NCBI GenBank assembly: GCA_963739235.1
Contig: CAVTZY010000068.1
Span: 73,662-137,661, forward strand
Direction of reading: 5' to 3'
DNA length: 64,000 nucleotides
Origin: JAFNAG01 sp963739235
GTDB lineage: Bacteria; Acidobacteriota; UBA6911
Below, piece after piece: positions 40,721-50,411 of this stretch (position 1 is its first letter; the number at the start of each line of letters is the position of its first letter). A program made the position numbers and the translations under genes. Under the pieces are notes generated by a model, which was given only the letters and a program-made list of their open reading frames with translations, was not told where the DNA came from and did not search any database.

Positions 40721-42019
40721 GGGAAGGCGTTCAGTTTTTTTGGAGGGATTTCGTTTATCATTCTTTCAATTAACCGGCCTTTCTCCAGCAGCGCGAATAC
40801 GATGTCTTTGTTTTCCACCATCTCGCGCGTTACCATGAATTCCTTCACCTTCTTCTGCGAAGGCAGTTGATACATCACATCCAACATAAGATCTTCGAGG
40901 ATGATTTTCAATCCCCGGGCTCCCATCTTGCGTTCCAGGGCCTAGGCTGGCGACTGCGCCGATGGCATCGTCGGTGAACTTGAGTTTGACGTTTTCGAAT
41001 TCGAAGAGTTTCTGATATTGGCGCACAAGCGCGTTTTTGGGTTTGGTCAGGATTTCGACCAGAGCCGGCGTGATCCAGTTCCGACAGGGAGCCGATGACC
41101 GGCAGTCTGCCCGACGAACTCCGGGATCAGGCCGAACTTGATCAGGTCGCTGCGGCTCGGGTGACGTCCAGGATGTTGGCCGGCGATCCTGGAGTCTTTG
41201 CTTCTTGGATGCCTTCTCGTCGGACAGGAATCCGAGGCTCTTTTTGCCCACGCGCCGCTCGATGATTTTTTCCAGGCCGACGAAAGCGCCGCCGCAGATG
41301 AACAGGATGTTGGTCGTGTCGATCTGGATAAATTCCTGGTGCGGATGCTTGCGGCCTCCCTGCGGGGGCACATTGGCGACGGTGCCTTCGAGGATCTTCA
41401 GCAGTGCCTGCTGCACGCCTTCTCCGGAAACATCGCGTGTGATGGAGGGGTTTTCGTCCTTGCGGGCAATCTTGTCAATCTCATCGATGTAGACGATACC
41501 CTGCTGGCACTTTTCCTTGTCGCCGCCGGCGTTCTGCAGCAGTTTGAGGATGATGTTCTCGACATCCTCGCCGACATACCCGGCTTCGGTGAGTGTCGTG
41601 GCGTCGACGATGGCGAAGGGCACCGACAGCATTTTGGCAAGGGTCTGAGCCAGAAGAGTCTTGCCGGTTCCCGTCGGTCCGATCAGCAGCACGTTGCTTT
41701 TCTGCAGCTCCAGGTCGCCGCGTTTCTTGGAGATTTCCAGGCGCTTGTAATGATTGTAGACCGCCACGGCGAGCTTCTTCTTGGTGATCTCCTGGCCAAT
41801 GACATAGAGGTCAAGAAACTCCTTGATTTCCATGGGCTTCGGCAGTTTGTCCCCGATCGGGGAGGTCACGACATCATCGGCGATGATCTCGTTGCAGACG
41901 TCGACGCACTCGTCGCAGATGTAGACCGTCGGGCCTGCGATGAGCTTTTTCACGTCATTCTGGCTCTTGGAGCAGAATGAACATCTCAAAATATCGTCGC
42001 GCTCGTCGTCTTTTCTCAA
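40717..42019 (-). CDS. clpX: ATP-dependent Clp protease ATPase subunit ClpX (three or more frame breaks)
   Basis: Unfoldase for ClpP. The N-terminal zinc finger is visible as 'CSFCSKSQNDVKKLIAGP' and 'YICDECVDVCNEI'. The ATPase core has Walker A 'LIGPTGTGKTLLAQTLAKM', 'ATTLTEAGYVGEDVENIILK' and Walker B 'GIVYIDEIDKIA'. After 'LGFLSDEKASKK' (near 41210) the frame moves; 'SDLIKFGLIPEFVG' lies in another frame, 'VEILTKPKNALVRQYQKLFE' returns, and the C-terminal 'GARGLKIILEDLMLDVMYQL' is in a third. Order tig-clpP-clpX-lon with this strand is the classical protein quality-control operon. Confidence 0.86.
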
Positions 42020-42034
42020 AGGAATCCTCCAGAG

Positions 42035-42654
42035 CTAAGCCGACTGTCCCGCTATTCTTTTCTTGGAGATAACCTGGTCCACGATACCGTATTCTTTGGC
42101 CTGCACGGCCGTCATGATGTAATCGCGCTCCACATCACTTCTGGATCTTCTCGATCGTCTTGTCCTGTATGCTGCGCCAGAATCTGATTCATCGATTCGC
42201 GCAGCCGGAGAATTTCCCTGGCATGGATATCGATATCGGTCGCCTGGCCCGAAAGGCCGCTCATGGATGGCTGATGGATCAGAATTCTGGAGTTCGGCAG
42301 GGCAAAACGTTTCCCCGGAGCCCCGGCAGCCAGAGCAGCAGCGCCCCCATGCTGGCTGCCTGGCCGACGCAGATGGTCGTGACATCCGGCCGGATGAACT
42401 GCATCGTGTCATAGATTGCCATGCCTGCCGAAATGGACCCGCCAGGGGAGTTGATATAGAGCGAAATATCCTTTGTCCGGATCTTCGGCTTCGAGGAAGA
42501 GCAGTTGCGCCGTAACGACATTAGCGACATTGTCGTCGATCGGAGTTCCCAGGAAAATGATGTTGTCCTTGAGCAGGCGGGAGTAGATATCGTAGGCGCG
42601 CTCACCACGATTGGTTTGCTCGACTACCATGGGTATCAGTGCCAAAGCTCTCAC
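42035..42654 (-). CDS. clpP: ATP-dependent Clp protease proteolytic subunit (about four frame breaks)
   Basis: Serine peptidase of the ClpXP complex. 'LIPMVVEQTNRGERAYDIYS' at the start is the standard propeptide region. The triad can be pieced together: Ser in 'CVGQAASMGALLL', His in 'RILIHQPSMSGLSGQATDI', Asp in 'DVERDYIMTAVQAKEYGIVD'. Frames change near 42473 (an extra G in 'aaaggatatt'), 42335, and twice around 42140-42165. The start overlaps the tig stop by 4 bases. Length if restored is about 205 residues. Confidence 0.85.
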
Positions 42655-43968
42655 CCCTCGCTAATATTAGCATTGCGATAGATGAAATCAAGCGCCTTAT
42701 TTTGCAGCAAATACATCCTAAATGGCTGCAAGCGTTGATCCTTCTCGAACTGTGCCCGGATGGCTGCCGCCGATTTTCCGCCTCGCTCTCCGAGCTTTTC
42801 AAACTCGGCATCGACCTCCTGATCGGTGACTTCGATCTTCTCCTGGCGAGCGATCGCCTCCAGGACCAACCGGCGGCGGACGGACTTGTCGGCGAATGGC
42901 CTTTCCTCGTCGAATATCTTCTTCCAGTCGATCGAGGTCTTGCTTACATCGATGCCTTGACGGGCCAGATTGGCCGCAATCCTCCGGGCGTTGTCTTCCA
43001 GTTCCTCACGTATCAGGGTTTCGGGTACCTCGAAGGAAACGCGCTGAACGATCTGGTCCAAGACCGTTTCCCGTGCTTTCTCTTCGGCAGTTTGTTTGGC
43101 CTTCGTTACCATTTCGTCCTGCACCTTGTTCCGCAATTCCCCCAGACTTGCGGAGCCCAGGTCGCTCGCGAATTCGTCATTCAGCTCGGCTACCTGTTTC
43201 TCTTTTATATCCTTTACTTTAACGCGATAATGAACGAGTTTTCCGGCAAGCCGTTTCTGCCGGTAGTCGTCAGGATACGTCACATCGAAGGCGCGCTCCT
43301 CATTTATGCGGGCCCCCTGCAGGTTTTCCGAGAAGGTACGATTGGTCTGGGGAGCCTCCGACACTGAGGGTGGCATCCTCCTCATGAATGGATTTGCCCC
43401 CGCCTTCGAACTCGCCATCCAGGGTAACCGTCAAGAAATGGCCGTCGCGCACCTCGGCGTTCTCCACCGGCACAAACTGGGCATGCTCTTCCCTGAGGTG
43501 CCCCAGGGCGGCATCCACATCCGAATCCTGGACTCTAACGGGGGGCACTTCTACTTTAACACCTTTATAATCAGGTACTTCTATCTTTGGTAGGACTTCG
43601 AAAGCAACGACAAACTTCAACGGCAGGCCCGGTTCCGATTCCACCTTCTCCACCACGGGTTCAGCCAAGGGTTCAAGTCCTTGTTCTGCCACCGCCCGCT
43701 TCCAGGTGCGGCTGATAATCTCCTGGGTTACGTCGTTGCGCAATTCGGAGCTGAAGCGCTGTTTGACGATACTCAAGGGTACCTTGCCCGGACGAAATCC
43801 GGATACCTTGGCTTGCCGGGCGTATTTTCGGGCCAATTCGCTGAGTTCCTCTTCAACCTGCTCCACCGGAACTTCGGCTACCAGATTCTTTTTGCAGCTG
43901 CTGATGTCGACTATGTCTAGGCTCAACGGCGTATAGTTCCTTTTCTGCGCTCTGAAGGCTGTTCCCAT
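42651..43968 (-). CDS. tig: trigger factor (one frame break)
   Basis: Ribosome-bound chaperone and prolyl isomerase. The ribosome-binding domain contains 'ELARKYARQAKVSGFRPGKV' then 'PLSIVKQRF', which holds the GFRxGKxP signature. The PPIase-like part ('DGHFLTVTLDGEFEGGG') runs to about 43360, where the frame changes; the chaperone domain continues as 'FSENLQGARINEERAFDVTY' and 'LVHYRVKVKDIKEKQVAELN' to the end. About 435 residues restored, normal. No ATG closer to the conserved N-terminus than 43968 was found. The tRNA-Leu gene lies just upstream. Confidence 0.9.
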
Positions 43969-43996
43969 GATCCGGAACAGTCCTCACGGGCGTACA

Positions 43997-44081
43997 TGGT
44001 GCGAAAGGGGGGAGTTGAACCCCCACCCCTTGCGGGACTGGATCCTAAGTCCAGCGCGTCTGCCAATTCCGCCACTTTCGC
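43997..44081 (-). tRNA. tRNA-Leu (anticodon UAG)
   Basis: The acceptor stem gcgaaag/ctttcgc is closed, and the 3' CCA is encoded (43997-43999). The D-arm carries 'ggcggaattggcagacgcgc'. The anticodon stem is ctgga/tccag with loop 'cttaggat' centred on TAG, and the long variable arm (tcccgcaagggg) is typical of class II tRNA-Leu. T-arm 'gggggttcaactccccc'. 85 bases. tRNA-Leu genes commonly precede tig. Confidence 0.95.
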
Positions 44082-44343
44082 AGCAGTCCGGCCTCCGATC
44101 TCTGTTCCGGAATTTCCGTTGGATAACTGGAACCGGGCGAGGCGGGAAGTATTGCAAGCTAAATGAAATCGGTCTATTGACCAATTGCGAAATCTAGCAA
44201 ACACAAGCGATAATGTCAACTTGTGAAAATCGTCAGTATTCGGCGAGATAGCGATCCTGCTTATTCGGAACGACTCGGCAGGCTCGGAGTCTAAGATCAA
44301 GGCTGGGTTGTGGCGGGTTCACCCAGGCATTAGGAGGTGTACG

Positions 44344-44973
44344 ATGCGCGCGATTGTGCTTCTTTCCGGGGGACTGGATTCTGCCGTTGCCTTGTACTGG
44401 GCTCGAGCGCAAGGCTGGAACGCAGTTCCTGCCGAGTTTGAATACTACCGGCGCCCCGAACGGGAGCGCCGGGCGTGCCGCGATCTGTGTTTACGCGCCG
44501 GCATCACGGACCAGATCATCGTTCCGGTCCCATTTCTCCGCGAAGCCGTGGACATTCCTGCTCAGGAAACCAACAATCCCGCCCTCGCACGCGCTCCCCA
44601 GGGGTATATCCCTTTACGCAACCTCATTTTCTATTCGCTGGCGGCATACCATGCCGAGATCCTGGGCGCGCGCTACATCATCGGCGGCCACAACCGCACG
44701 GATTGCGAGAGTTTTCCGGATGCGGGGCGGGCGTTTTGGGAGCAACTCAACCTGCTCCTCAAAGTGGCGATCTGGAGCCACTCCGAAATCCAGACCAAGA
44801 TCGTTCTCCCTCTCATCGAAATGGGAAAAACGGAGGTCATCCGCCTCGGCGCCCGGCTCGGAGTCCCATTCGAAGTGACCTGGAGTTGCTACTTCGATGC
44901 CGACCATCCATGCGGCACTTGTGAATCCTGCCTGGAACGTGAGCAGGCCTTCGCGGCCTCCCGTCGCTTCTGA
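44344..44973 (+). CDS. queC: 7-cyano-7-deazaguanine (preQ0) synthase-like
   Basis: ATP-dependent conversion of CDG to preQ0. PP-loop 'LLSGGLDSAVALYWAR' at residues 5-20, and the zinc ligands 'TWSCYFDADHPCGTCESC' near the C-terminus (C-x8-CGxCxxC) are those of QueC. The segment after the PP-loop, 'VPAEFEYYRRPERERRACRD', replaces the usual 'LSFDYGQRH'-type stretch, so it is a divergent member. 209 residues; ATG 44344 follows 'taggagg', a strong ribosome site. queD follows 377 bp downstream; queE and queF are not in the window. Confidence 0.83.
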   Translation: MRAIVLLSGGLDSAVALYWARAQGWNAVPAEFEYYRRPERERRACRDLCLRAGITDQIIVPVPFLREAVDIPAQETNNPALARAPQGYIPLRNLIFYSLAAYHAEILGARYIIGGHNRTDCESFPDAGRAFWEQLNLLLKVAIWSHSEIQTKIVLPLIEMGKTEVIRLGARLGVPFEVTWSCYFDADHPCGTCESCLEREQAFAASRRF

Positions 44974-45134
44974 ATGAACGATGCGCTCCTGAAGATTTGC
45001 GCCTCCCCATGGCATAAGGAATCGGCGCGCAGCCAAATTCCTACTTTTGTGCACTCGCAATGCATTCGGAGGGCGTCTTCGAGTCAAGGTCGGCTGGCCG
45101 AGGTACTGCGATTCAGACAGTGGGAAAAAACCTT

Positions 45135-45263
45135 GCCACGAATGGCACGAATAGAACCAAAGGAGAGAGGGGCCACCCTGGGAAGGAAGCAAAATCGCCG
45201 GTCATCGGCGCGCTCTGCGCTAAGGTCTTTATTTCGGCTATGGCTATTGGTGTCATTCGTGGC
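45135..45263. repeat. inverted repeat, cacgaatggcacgaa type
   Basis: 45135-45148 (gccacgaatggcac) pairs with 45250-45263 (gtgtcattcgtggc) with one G-T pair. The right arm is followed by tgttttt and ggctttt, so it could end the queC transcript. It is the only structure I see in the 377-bp gap between queC and queD; long open frames here are not convincing. Confidence 0.55.
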
Positions 45264-45350
45264 TGTTTTTGGCTTTTACTGTCTGAATCAGAGAGAGGTA
45301 GCAACTCTTCTTGAGGGTCCTGATACTATTAAGGGTACGAGGAGGAGGCC

Positions 45351-45677
45351 ATGAAGCTGGGAGTAATCGAATACATCGATTGTGCGCACTATTTGCCGGG
45401 GCATCAGAAATGCGGCACCCTGCACGGGCACACCTACCGTGTGGAGATGATCGTGGAGGGCGAAAACAAGACTGGCATGATTGTTGATTTTGGTGATCTG
45501 AAAAGCTTGCTGCGTGAGGTCCTGAGCCTTTACGACCACAGGTCGTTTAATGATTTTCTCGAGTACCCCTCAGTCGAGAACATCTGTGAGATGATCTATC
45601 AAAAGCTGGGTGAAAAAGTGCGGCTGCCCTTCACCCTTCGGGTGTGGGAAGGGAAGGGTAAGTGGGCGGAGATGTGA
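45351..45677 (+). CDS. queD: 6-carboxy-tetrahydropterin synthase-like (QueD/PTPS family)
   Basis: T-fold enzyme. Zinc-binding His residues are in 'CAHYLPGHQKCGTLHGHTY' (H-x..-CGTLHGH), which also carries the catalytic Cys of QueD. 'MIVDFGDLKSLLREVLSLYD' and 'HRSFNDFLEYPSVENICEMI' are typical, and a catalytic Glu lies in 'LRVWEGKGKWAEM'. At 108 residues it is about 10-15 shorter than common QueD. ATG 45351 follows 'gaggaggcc'. Paired with queC, it points to the 7-deazaguanine pathway. Confidence 0.83.
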   Translation: MKLGVIEYIDCAHYLPGHQKCGTLHGHTYRVEMIVEGENKTGMIVDFGDLKSLLREVLSLYDHRSFNDFLEYPSVENICEMIYQKLGEKVRLPFTLRVWEGKGKWAEM

Positions 45678-45821
45678 TGATCCGGCTGAAATCGTCGAGA
45701 CTGAAAGAATAGAAAATTCTCCAGGTCATCTCCTCTGCGATTTCTCCAACGCAATGAATCACGAAACACACCGAGGAGACGAGAGGGAAACCCATCGTGT
45801 CCTGGGTGGGTCGACAACCGC

Positions 45822-46538
45822 CTATTTTGCCAGCACAGGATAGAGGGTTGGGCTGAACAACAGGCGCGCCAGAGCGGGCTTTGAGCGCGCCAGATCCTCC
45901 ACTACCTTACCGGATGTGCCGGGTTTGGCTGCTCCAAACCAGCCATACTCGGCATCGAGCGCATCCGCGATTTCTCGCAACTTCTTGGCATCCAACGGCT
46001 GCAACTTGCTGACCTCAAGGGGCCGGACGATCAAGTAACGGAGGAGCTGGTCGAAGGCTTCCTGGGTTTGTGCGGACAGTGCCTCGACGGTACTGGGTTT
46101 TTCATAGCGGAAGGGAACCAGGGAAGGCTTCGCTGGGATGAAATCGACGCGCCAGGTAAATGTCTTTCCAACCTTGATTATTTCGCCCTGCGATGACCAG
46201 CGTGCCGACAGCCGCACCGCGACGAGTTCAGCGATATCGGTCGTCACCGTGCGTGAGTTTCCTAGACTCTGGAGGGCTGCCGGGACCGATTCCCAGACCG
46301 GCACAAGCTCCAGGTCAGGGGCGGCCAAGGCAACCTCCACCATCATCGCCATGGTGGCAAGGGAGACCCAATGCAACTCCGCAGTTCCGTCCGGGACATT
46401 CATGGGGAGCAGGGCGACTCGCACCGGCGCGGGGATTGCCGGTGCAGCTGGAGGCTTATGCTTCCTGAAAATGCAACCGGGCTCAAAAAGCAAGCCGGAT
46501 AGCGCGAGCGCGATCAGGAGGCGGCGCGGGATGCGCAT
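45822..46538 (-). CDS. hypothetical protein with export signal, possible lipoprotein
   Basis: The N-terminus 'MRIPRRLLIALALSGLLFEP' then 'GC' has a basic and a hydrophobic part followed by a Cys, a weak lipobox. After it come a proline-rich spacer and about 210 residues without a recognised domain. 'PVRVALLPMNVPDGTAELHW' near the start of the mature part resembles the opening strand of proteins that compute scores from TolB-like N-terminal folds, but this is only an impression. It is on the same strand as the FAD/Fe-S oxidase gene upstream, 94 bp away. Start chosen at 46538; earlier ATGs are possible. Confidence 0.5.
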   Translation of the reverse strand: MRIPRRLLIALALSGLLFEPGCIFRKHKPPAAPAIPAPVRVALLPMNVPDGTAELHWVSLATMAMMVEVALAAPDLELVPVWESVPAALQSLGNSRTVTTDIAELVAVRLSARWSSQGEIIKVGKTFTWRVDFIPAKPSLVPFRYEKPSTVEALSAQTQEAFDQLLRYLIVRPLEVSKLQPLDAKKLREIADALDAEYGWFGAAKPGTSGKVVEDLARSKPALARLLFSPTLYPVLAK

Positions 46539-46632
46539 CCGCACAATCGAGGGCAGCATGCGGTCTGATTTGAATGAGGGTGTGTGCATTATCGCTTTGT
46601 CTCCAGGATTCGTTGCTCCAGATGCGTTCGTG

Positions 46633-49540
46633 CTAGCTTGGCGATTCACTCAAATCGAGAGCTCCGGCAAGAGCTTCCGCAAGATGCAACGCCTCGCGTC
46701 CGGTCGCGTGCAGAATCTGCTGACGGCAGGAAGTACCGGATGCCACAATCAATGTCTCCGGCGGCGCGCGCCGGATCGCAGGGAAAAGCCGCATCTCGCC
46801 GATCTGCAGCGATATTTCGTAGTGCTCCTTTTCGTACCCAAATGCGCCGGCCATGCCACAACAGCCGGAGTCGACTTCTTCGGCAGCGTAACCCGGCGGC
46901 AGTTTCAGCAGGCGCAGCGAAGGGCCGGATCCTACCAGGCTTTTCTGATGGCAATGGCCGTGCAACAGAACCCGCCGGGGCACAGCCAAAAAACGCGGCC
47001 GCCATTCGCCGGCATCGAGGCAACGGCATAGATATTCTTCGAGTGATAATGCTCTCACGGCCAATCCCCGGGCCTCCGGCGTACCCAGGAGGTCCGGGTA
47101 TTCGTCGCGCAAGGTCAGGATGCAGCTGGGTTCGCAACCTACAACGAACGCGCCCGACTCGACAAGCGGCGTTAACAGCGCGACATTGGCGCGCGCGTTT
47201 TCCTTCGCTTCGTTGAGCAATCCCTTGGAAATCATGGGTCTACCGCAGCATGAGACCTGCGGTACCAGCACCTCAGCCCCGGTGCTTTCCAAAACCCGTA
47301 ATGCGGCTATGCCGACCCAGGGCTCATTGTAGTTAATGAAAGTGTCATTGAAAAGGACAACCTGGGGCGCCCCTGCCGGTTGCGGATGCGGAGGATGCTT
47401 GCGCAGCCAGTGCTGAAACGTTTGCCGTACAAACGGCGGAGCCTGGCGCTCGGGGTGGATGCCGAGCAGGCGCTGCACGGTCTTGTGCACCAGGGGCGCG
47501 CGCATCACCCAGTTTGACAATGGTGCGGTCGCGGAACCGAGGCGGTTCAGGGTCGCGATATGCCCGAACACGAGCGAACGCAGCGCCGTACCGTGGCGCT
47601 CGTTGTAACTGGCCAGAAACTCGTATTTAAGTTTGGCCATGTCGACATTCGCCGGGCACTCAGTCTTGCACGCTTTGCATGCCAGGCAAAGGTCCAGGGC
47701 TTTATAAATCCGGTCGCCGGTGTATTCCTCGAAGGGAAGCGTGCCCGAAAGTGCGGCGCGCAAGGCATTGGCGCGACCGCGGGTGGAGTGCTCCTCCTCC
47801 CTGGTCGCCATAAACGAAGGGCACATGGTTCCGGTGTCGAACTTCCGGCATGCCCCCATGCCGTTGCATTGCTCGATGGCGCGTGCGAATCCGCCTGCGC
47901 GTGAAAAATCAAGGTACGTCTTGACCTCGACGGCCGAGTACTCGGGACCCAGGCGCAAATTACTGGTCATGGGGGGTGCGTCAATGATCTTGCCGGGATT
48001 CATGATACCGGCGGGATCAAACGAGGACTTCACCTCATGAAATGCCGCATAGAGGTGCTCGCCGAAAAGCTCCCGGTTCCAGTGACTGCGGACAATGCCG
48101 TCGCCGTGCTCGGCGCTCATGGCTCCCTTGAACTCGATCACCAGATCCTTCACCGCCGCGGATATTTCCTGCATCTGCCGCACGCCTGATGCTTCCTTCA
48201 AGTTAATGATCGGCTTTACATGCAGACAGCCCACGGAAGCATGGCCATAGAAACTTGCACGCACATTGTGCTGGGCCACGACCTGCTGGAAGCGCCGCAC
48301 GTACGAGCTCAACAGTTCGGGAGCAACGGCGGTATCTTCGACGAATGATATCGGCTTGGCGTCTCCCGGCATGCTGGAGAGCAGGCCGAGTCCGGCTTTG
48401 CGGATGGCCCAGACGTTGGCCTGTTCCTCCGGTTTGATCGCGCGTACGATGCTGCGGCCCATGCCGGCTGCCCGCAACCTCTGCCTCGAGCCGATCGAGA
48501 TTTGCGACTACCTCTGCGTCATTGTCTCCGAAGAATTCAACGATCAGGACGGCGTCGGGATCACCTTCGACGAAGGTCATCTTGCGCGCGAATGCCGGCT
48601 GTAGTCGCGTTAAATCGAGCAGCATCCTGTCGATCAGTTCCACCGCGGCCGGCTGCAGGGCGAGGATCTCGTTCATCGCTTCCATCGCCGCGCTGAGATC
48701 GGAAAAATGCACGATGGCCAGCCCCTTGGCTCGAGGCTCGCGCTCCAGGTCAAGCACCGCTTCCGTACATGTGGCCAGAGTGCCCTCGCTGCCCACGACC
48801 AGCAGGCTCAGGTTGCCGCCGGCAGGTCCCAGGACGCTGTCCAGGTTGTAGCCTCCGACCCGGCGCATGATTTTGGGGTAGCGGGCAAGGATCTCGTCAT
48901 GGTTTTCTGCGACGATCCGGGCTACGGATCGATAGATACGGCCTTCGAAGCTGTCCAACGCCGCCTTTTCCCCCCACACCTCGGAGCTTACCTCCGCAAA
49001 TGAAGCTTCTTCTCCCGTTGCCAGCAGCACGCGCATTCCCCGGACGTGATTCTGAGTGATGCCATAGACAATCGAGTGAGCACCCGAGGAGTTGTTGCCG
49101 ATCATGCCGCCGATCGTCGCGCGATTGCTGGTCGCAACATCCGGACCATAACGCCATCCGGACGCCAGCAGAGAAGCGTTGAGCTGATCGAGGATGATAC
49201 CGGGCTCAACGCGCACCCATCGTTCCTCGAGATTCACCTCCAGGATCCGGTTCATGTATTTGGAAAAATCAAGGATCACAGCAGCCCCGACGGTCTGGCC
49301 TGCCAGGCTCGTGCCGGCGCCGCGCGGCAGGAGCGGCAAACCGTGGTGCGCTGCCAGCGCCACGGCGGCTGCCACATCCTCGCGACCTTTCGGCACCAGT
49401 ACCGCAAGCGGCTCAATCTGATAAATGCTGGCATCCGTGCTGTAAAGCAGGCGGGTGAATCGGTCGGTTCGGATCTCGCCGGTAAACTCCGGGCAGAGAG
49501 CCGCAGCAAATTCCTGGATCTGCTCGTCAAGGTGTTTCAC
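46633..49540 (-). CDS. FAD-linked oxidase fused to Fe-S and CCG domains (one frame break)
   Basis: GlcD/Dld-like dehydrogenase fused to a GlcF/LldE-like part, about 970 residues. The FAD-binding PCMH domain has 'LLPRGAGTSLAGQTVGAAVI' and 'TIGGMIGNNSSGAHSIVYG'. The cap domain continues to about 48475, where the frame changes ('LDRLEAEV' resumes as 'RAAGMGRSIVRAIKPEEQ'). The C-terminal half has 'LCLACKACKTECPANVDMAK' for a [4Fe-4S] cluster, an earlier Cys group in 'CNGMGACRKFDTGTMCP', and two CCG segments, 'VSCCGRPMISKGLL' and 'DSGCCGMAGAFG'. The likely substrate is D-lactate or another 2-hydroxy acid. Start is GTG 49540 with 'aaagga' before it. Confidence 0.85.
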
Positions 49541-49631
49541 GGCGTATCCTTTACCACAAAGCCCAGCGGACACCAATGGCTTTTCCATCAAAGCGGCGGG
49601 GTGAGTTGCACTGAGACAGGCTGTACCGCCC

Positions 49632-50009
49632 TTTTCAGAGCAGCCCCTCATGCGCCTGTGTCGCACCTTACGACGCATGAAAATGGCAATCTACCGGCGC
49701 GGACCTTCCGTAGAGGTTCGCGATTGTGATCGTGGTCGTGTTCGTGATCGGGTTTTAGATGTTTGTTGACTGCCGATCACTACCACAATGTGCGCCAGGG
49801 CAGCTATTTTCGAAGCAGTCCCTCATGCGCCGGGGCGCACCCAAGCGCATGAAAAGCACAACCGTTGCGCGAAGCGCCTTGGAGTGCGGCGGCATGACGC
49901 CGCTTTGTCAGGCTTCAAAGCGGCGTCATGCCGCCGCACTCCAAAGGCTCCGCCTATTTTCGGAACAGTCCTTCATGCGCCGGGGCGCACCCATGACGCA
50001 TGAAAATGT
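49632..50009. repeat. three ~52-bp direct repeats, each with a catgcg/cgcatg stem
   Basis: Copies at 49632-49684, 49806-49855 and 49956-50009 share ttttcgaagcagtccctc, then catgcgccggggcgcaccca, then a cgcatgaaaa end; a fourth partial copy begins near 50258. Each copy can fold through catgcg/cgcatg. No gene is supported between 49541 and 50411. Confidence 0.7.
49879..49944. repeat. perfect 29-bp inverted repeat
   Basis: 49879-49907 and 49916-49944 are exact reverse complements with an 8-base loop (tcaggctt). The arm core is gagtgcggcggcatgacgcc. It lies between the second and third copies of the direct repeats. A dispersed hairpin of this kind is common in my memory of acidobacterial and verrucomicrobial genomes, but I could not verify it here. 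Confidence 0.85.
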
Positions 50010-50035
50010 TGCGCTCTCGCCGCAGGTTTCCTGTG

Positions 50036-50210
50036 CCGCCCTTTCAGGGCTCCTACCGCTCGATTCCCACTTCCCAAGGCTCACGCCCTGGGCTCTGCTG
50101 CTCCACCTTCGGGGGTTTTCAAGGTCGTGCAATGCTTAGCCCTGAAAGGGCGGGACAGCCAAGCCCAGGGCGTAAGCCCTGGGTAGAGAACCGGAGATCT
50201 CAAGCCCTGA
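50036..50210. repeat. GC-rich intergenic repeat (gccctg/cagggc type)
   Basis: It contains 'gccgccctttcagggctcc', 'aggctcacgccctgggct', 'agccctgaaagggcggg' and 'agcccagggcgtaagccctg', which are the same modules as in the 922-1043 element, here in both orientations. Frames crossing it are artefacts of the repeat. Confidence 0.7.
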
Positions 50211-50411
50211 AAGGGCGACACAGAAACACACAAGTGGTTCGGCGCCGCAATCGGTCCTATTTTCGAAGCAGTTTTGAGACCTTCTCGACGATGGGGGCCT
50301 CAATTCGACGAAATAAGTTGCGTTTTCGGGAAACATTAGGTGTGACGGAAAGATCTCGATCGGAGGATCGGCATGACCGGCACGGCACGGACTGCCACGA
50401 ACGGACACCAC

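Noticed and set aside
42035..42654. Programmed ribosomal frameshifting in clpP
   Set aside because: Four breaks in one 200-codon gene with no common slippery heptamer and no nearby stop context; the neighbours show the same pattern, so sequence error is simpler.
45679..45821. Another member of the cacgaa hairpin family near 45757-45813
   Set aside because: The left unit (cacgaaacacacc) is present, but the right arm pairs too poorly to call it.
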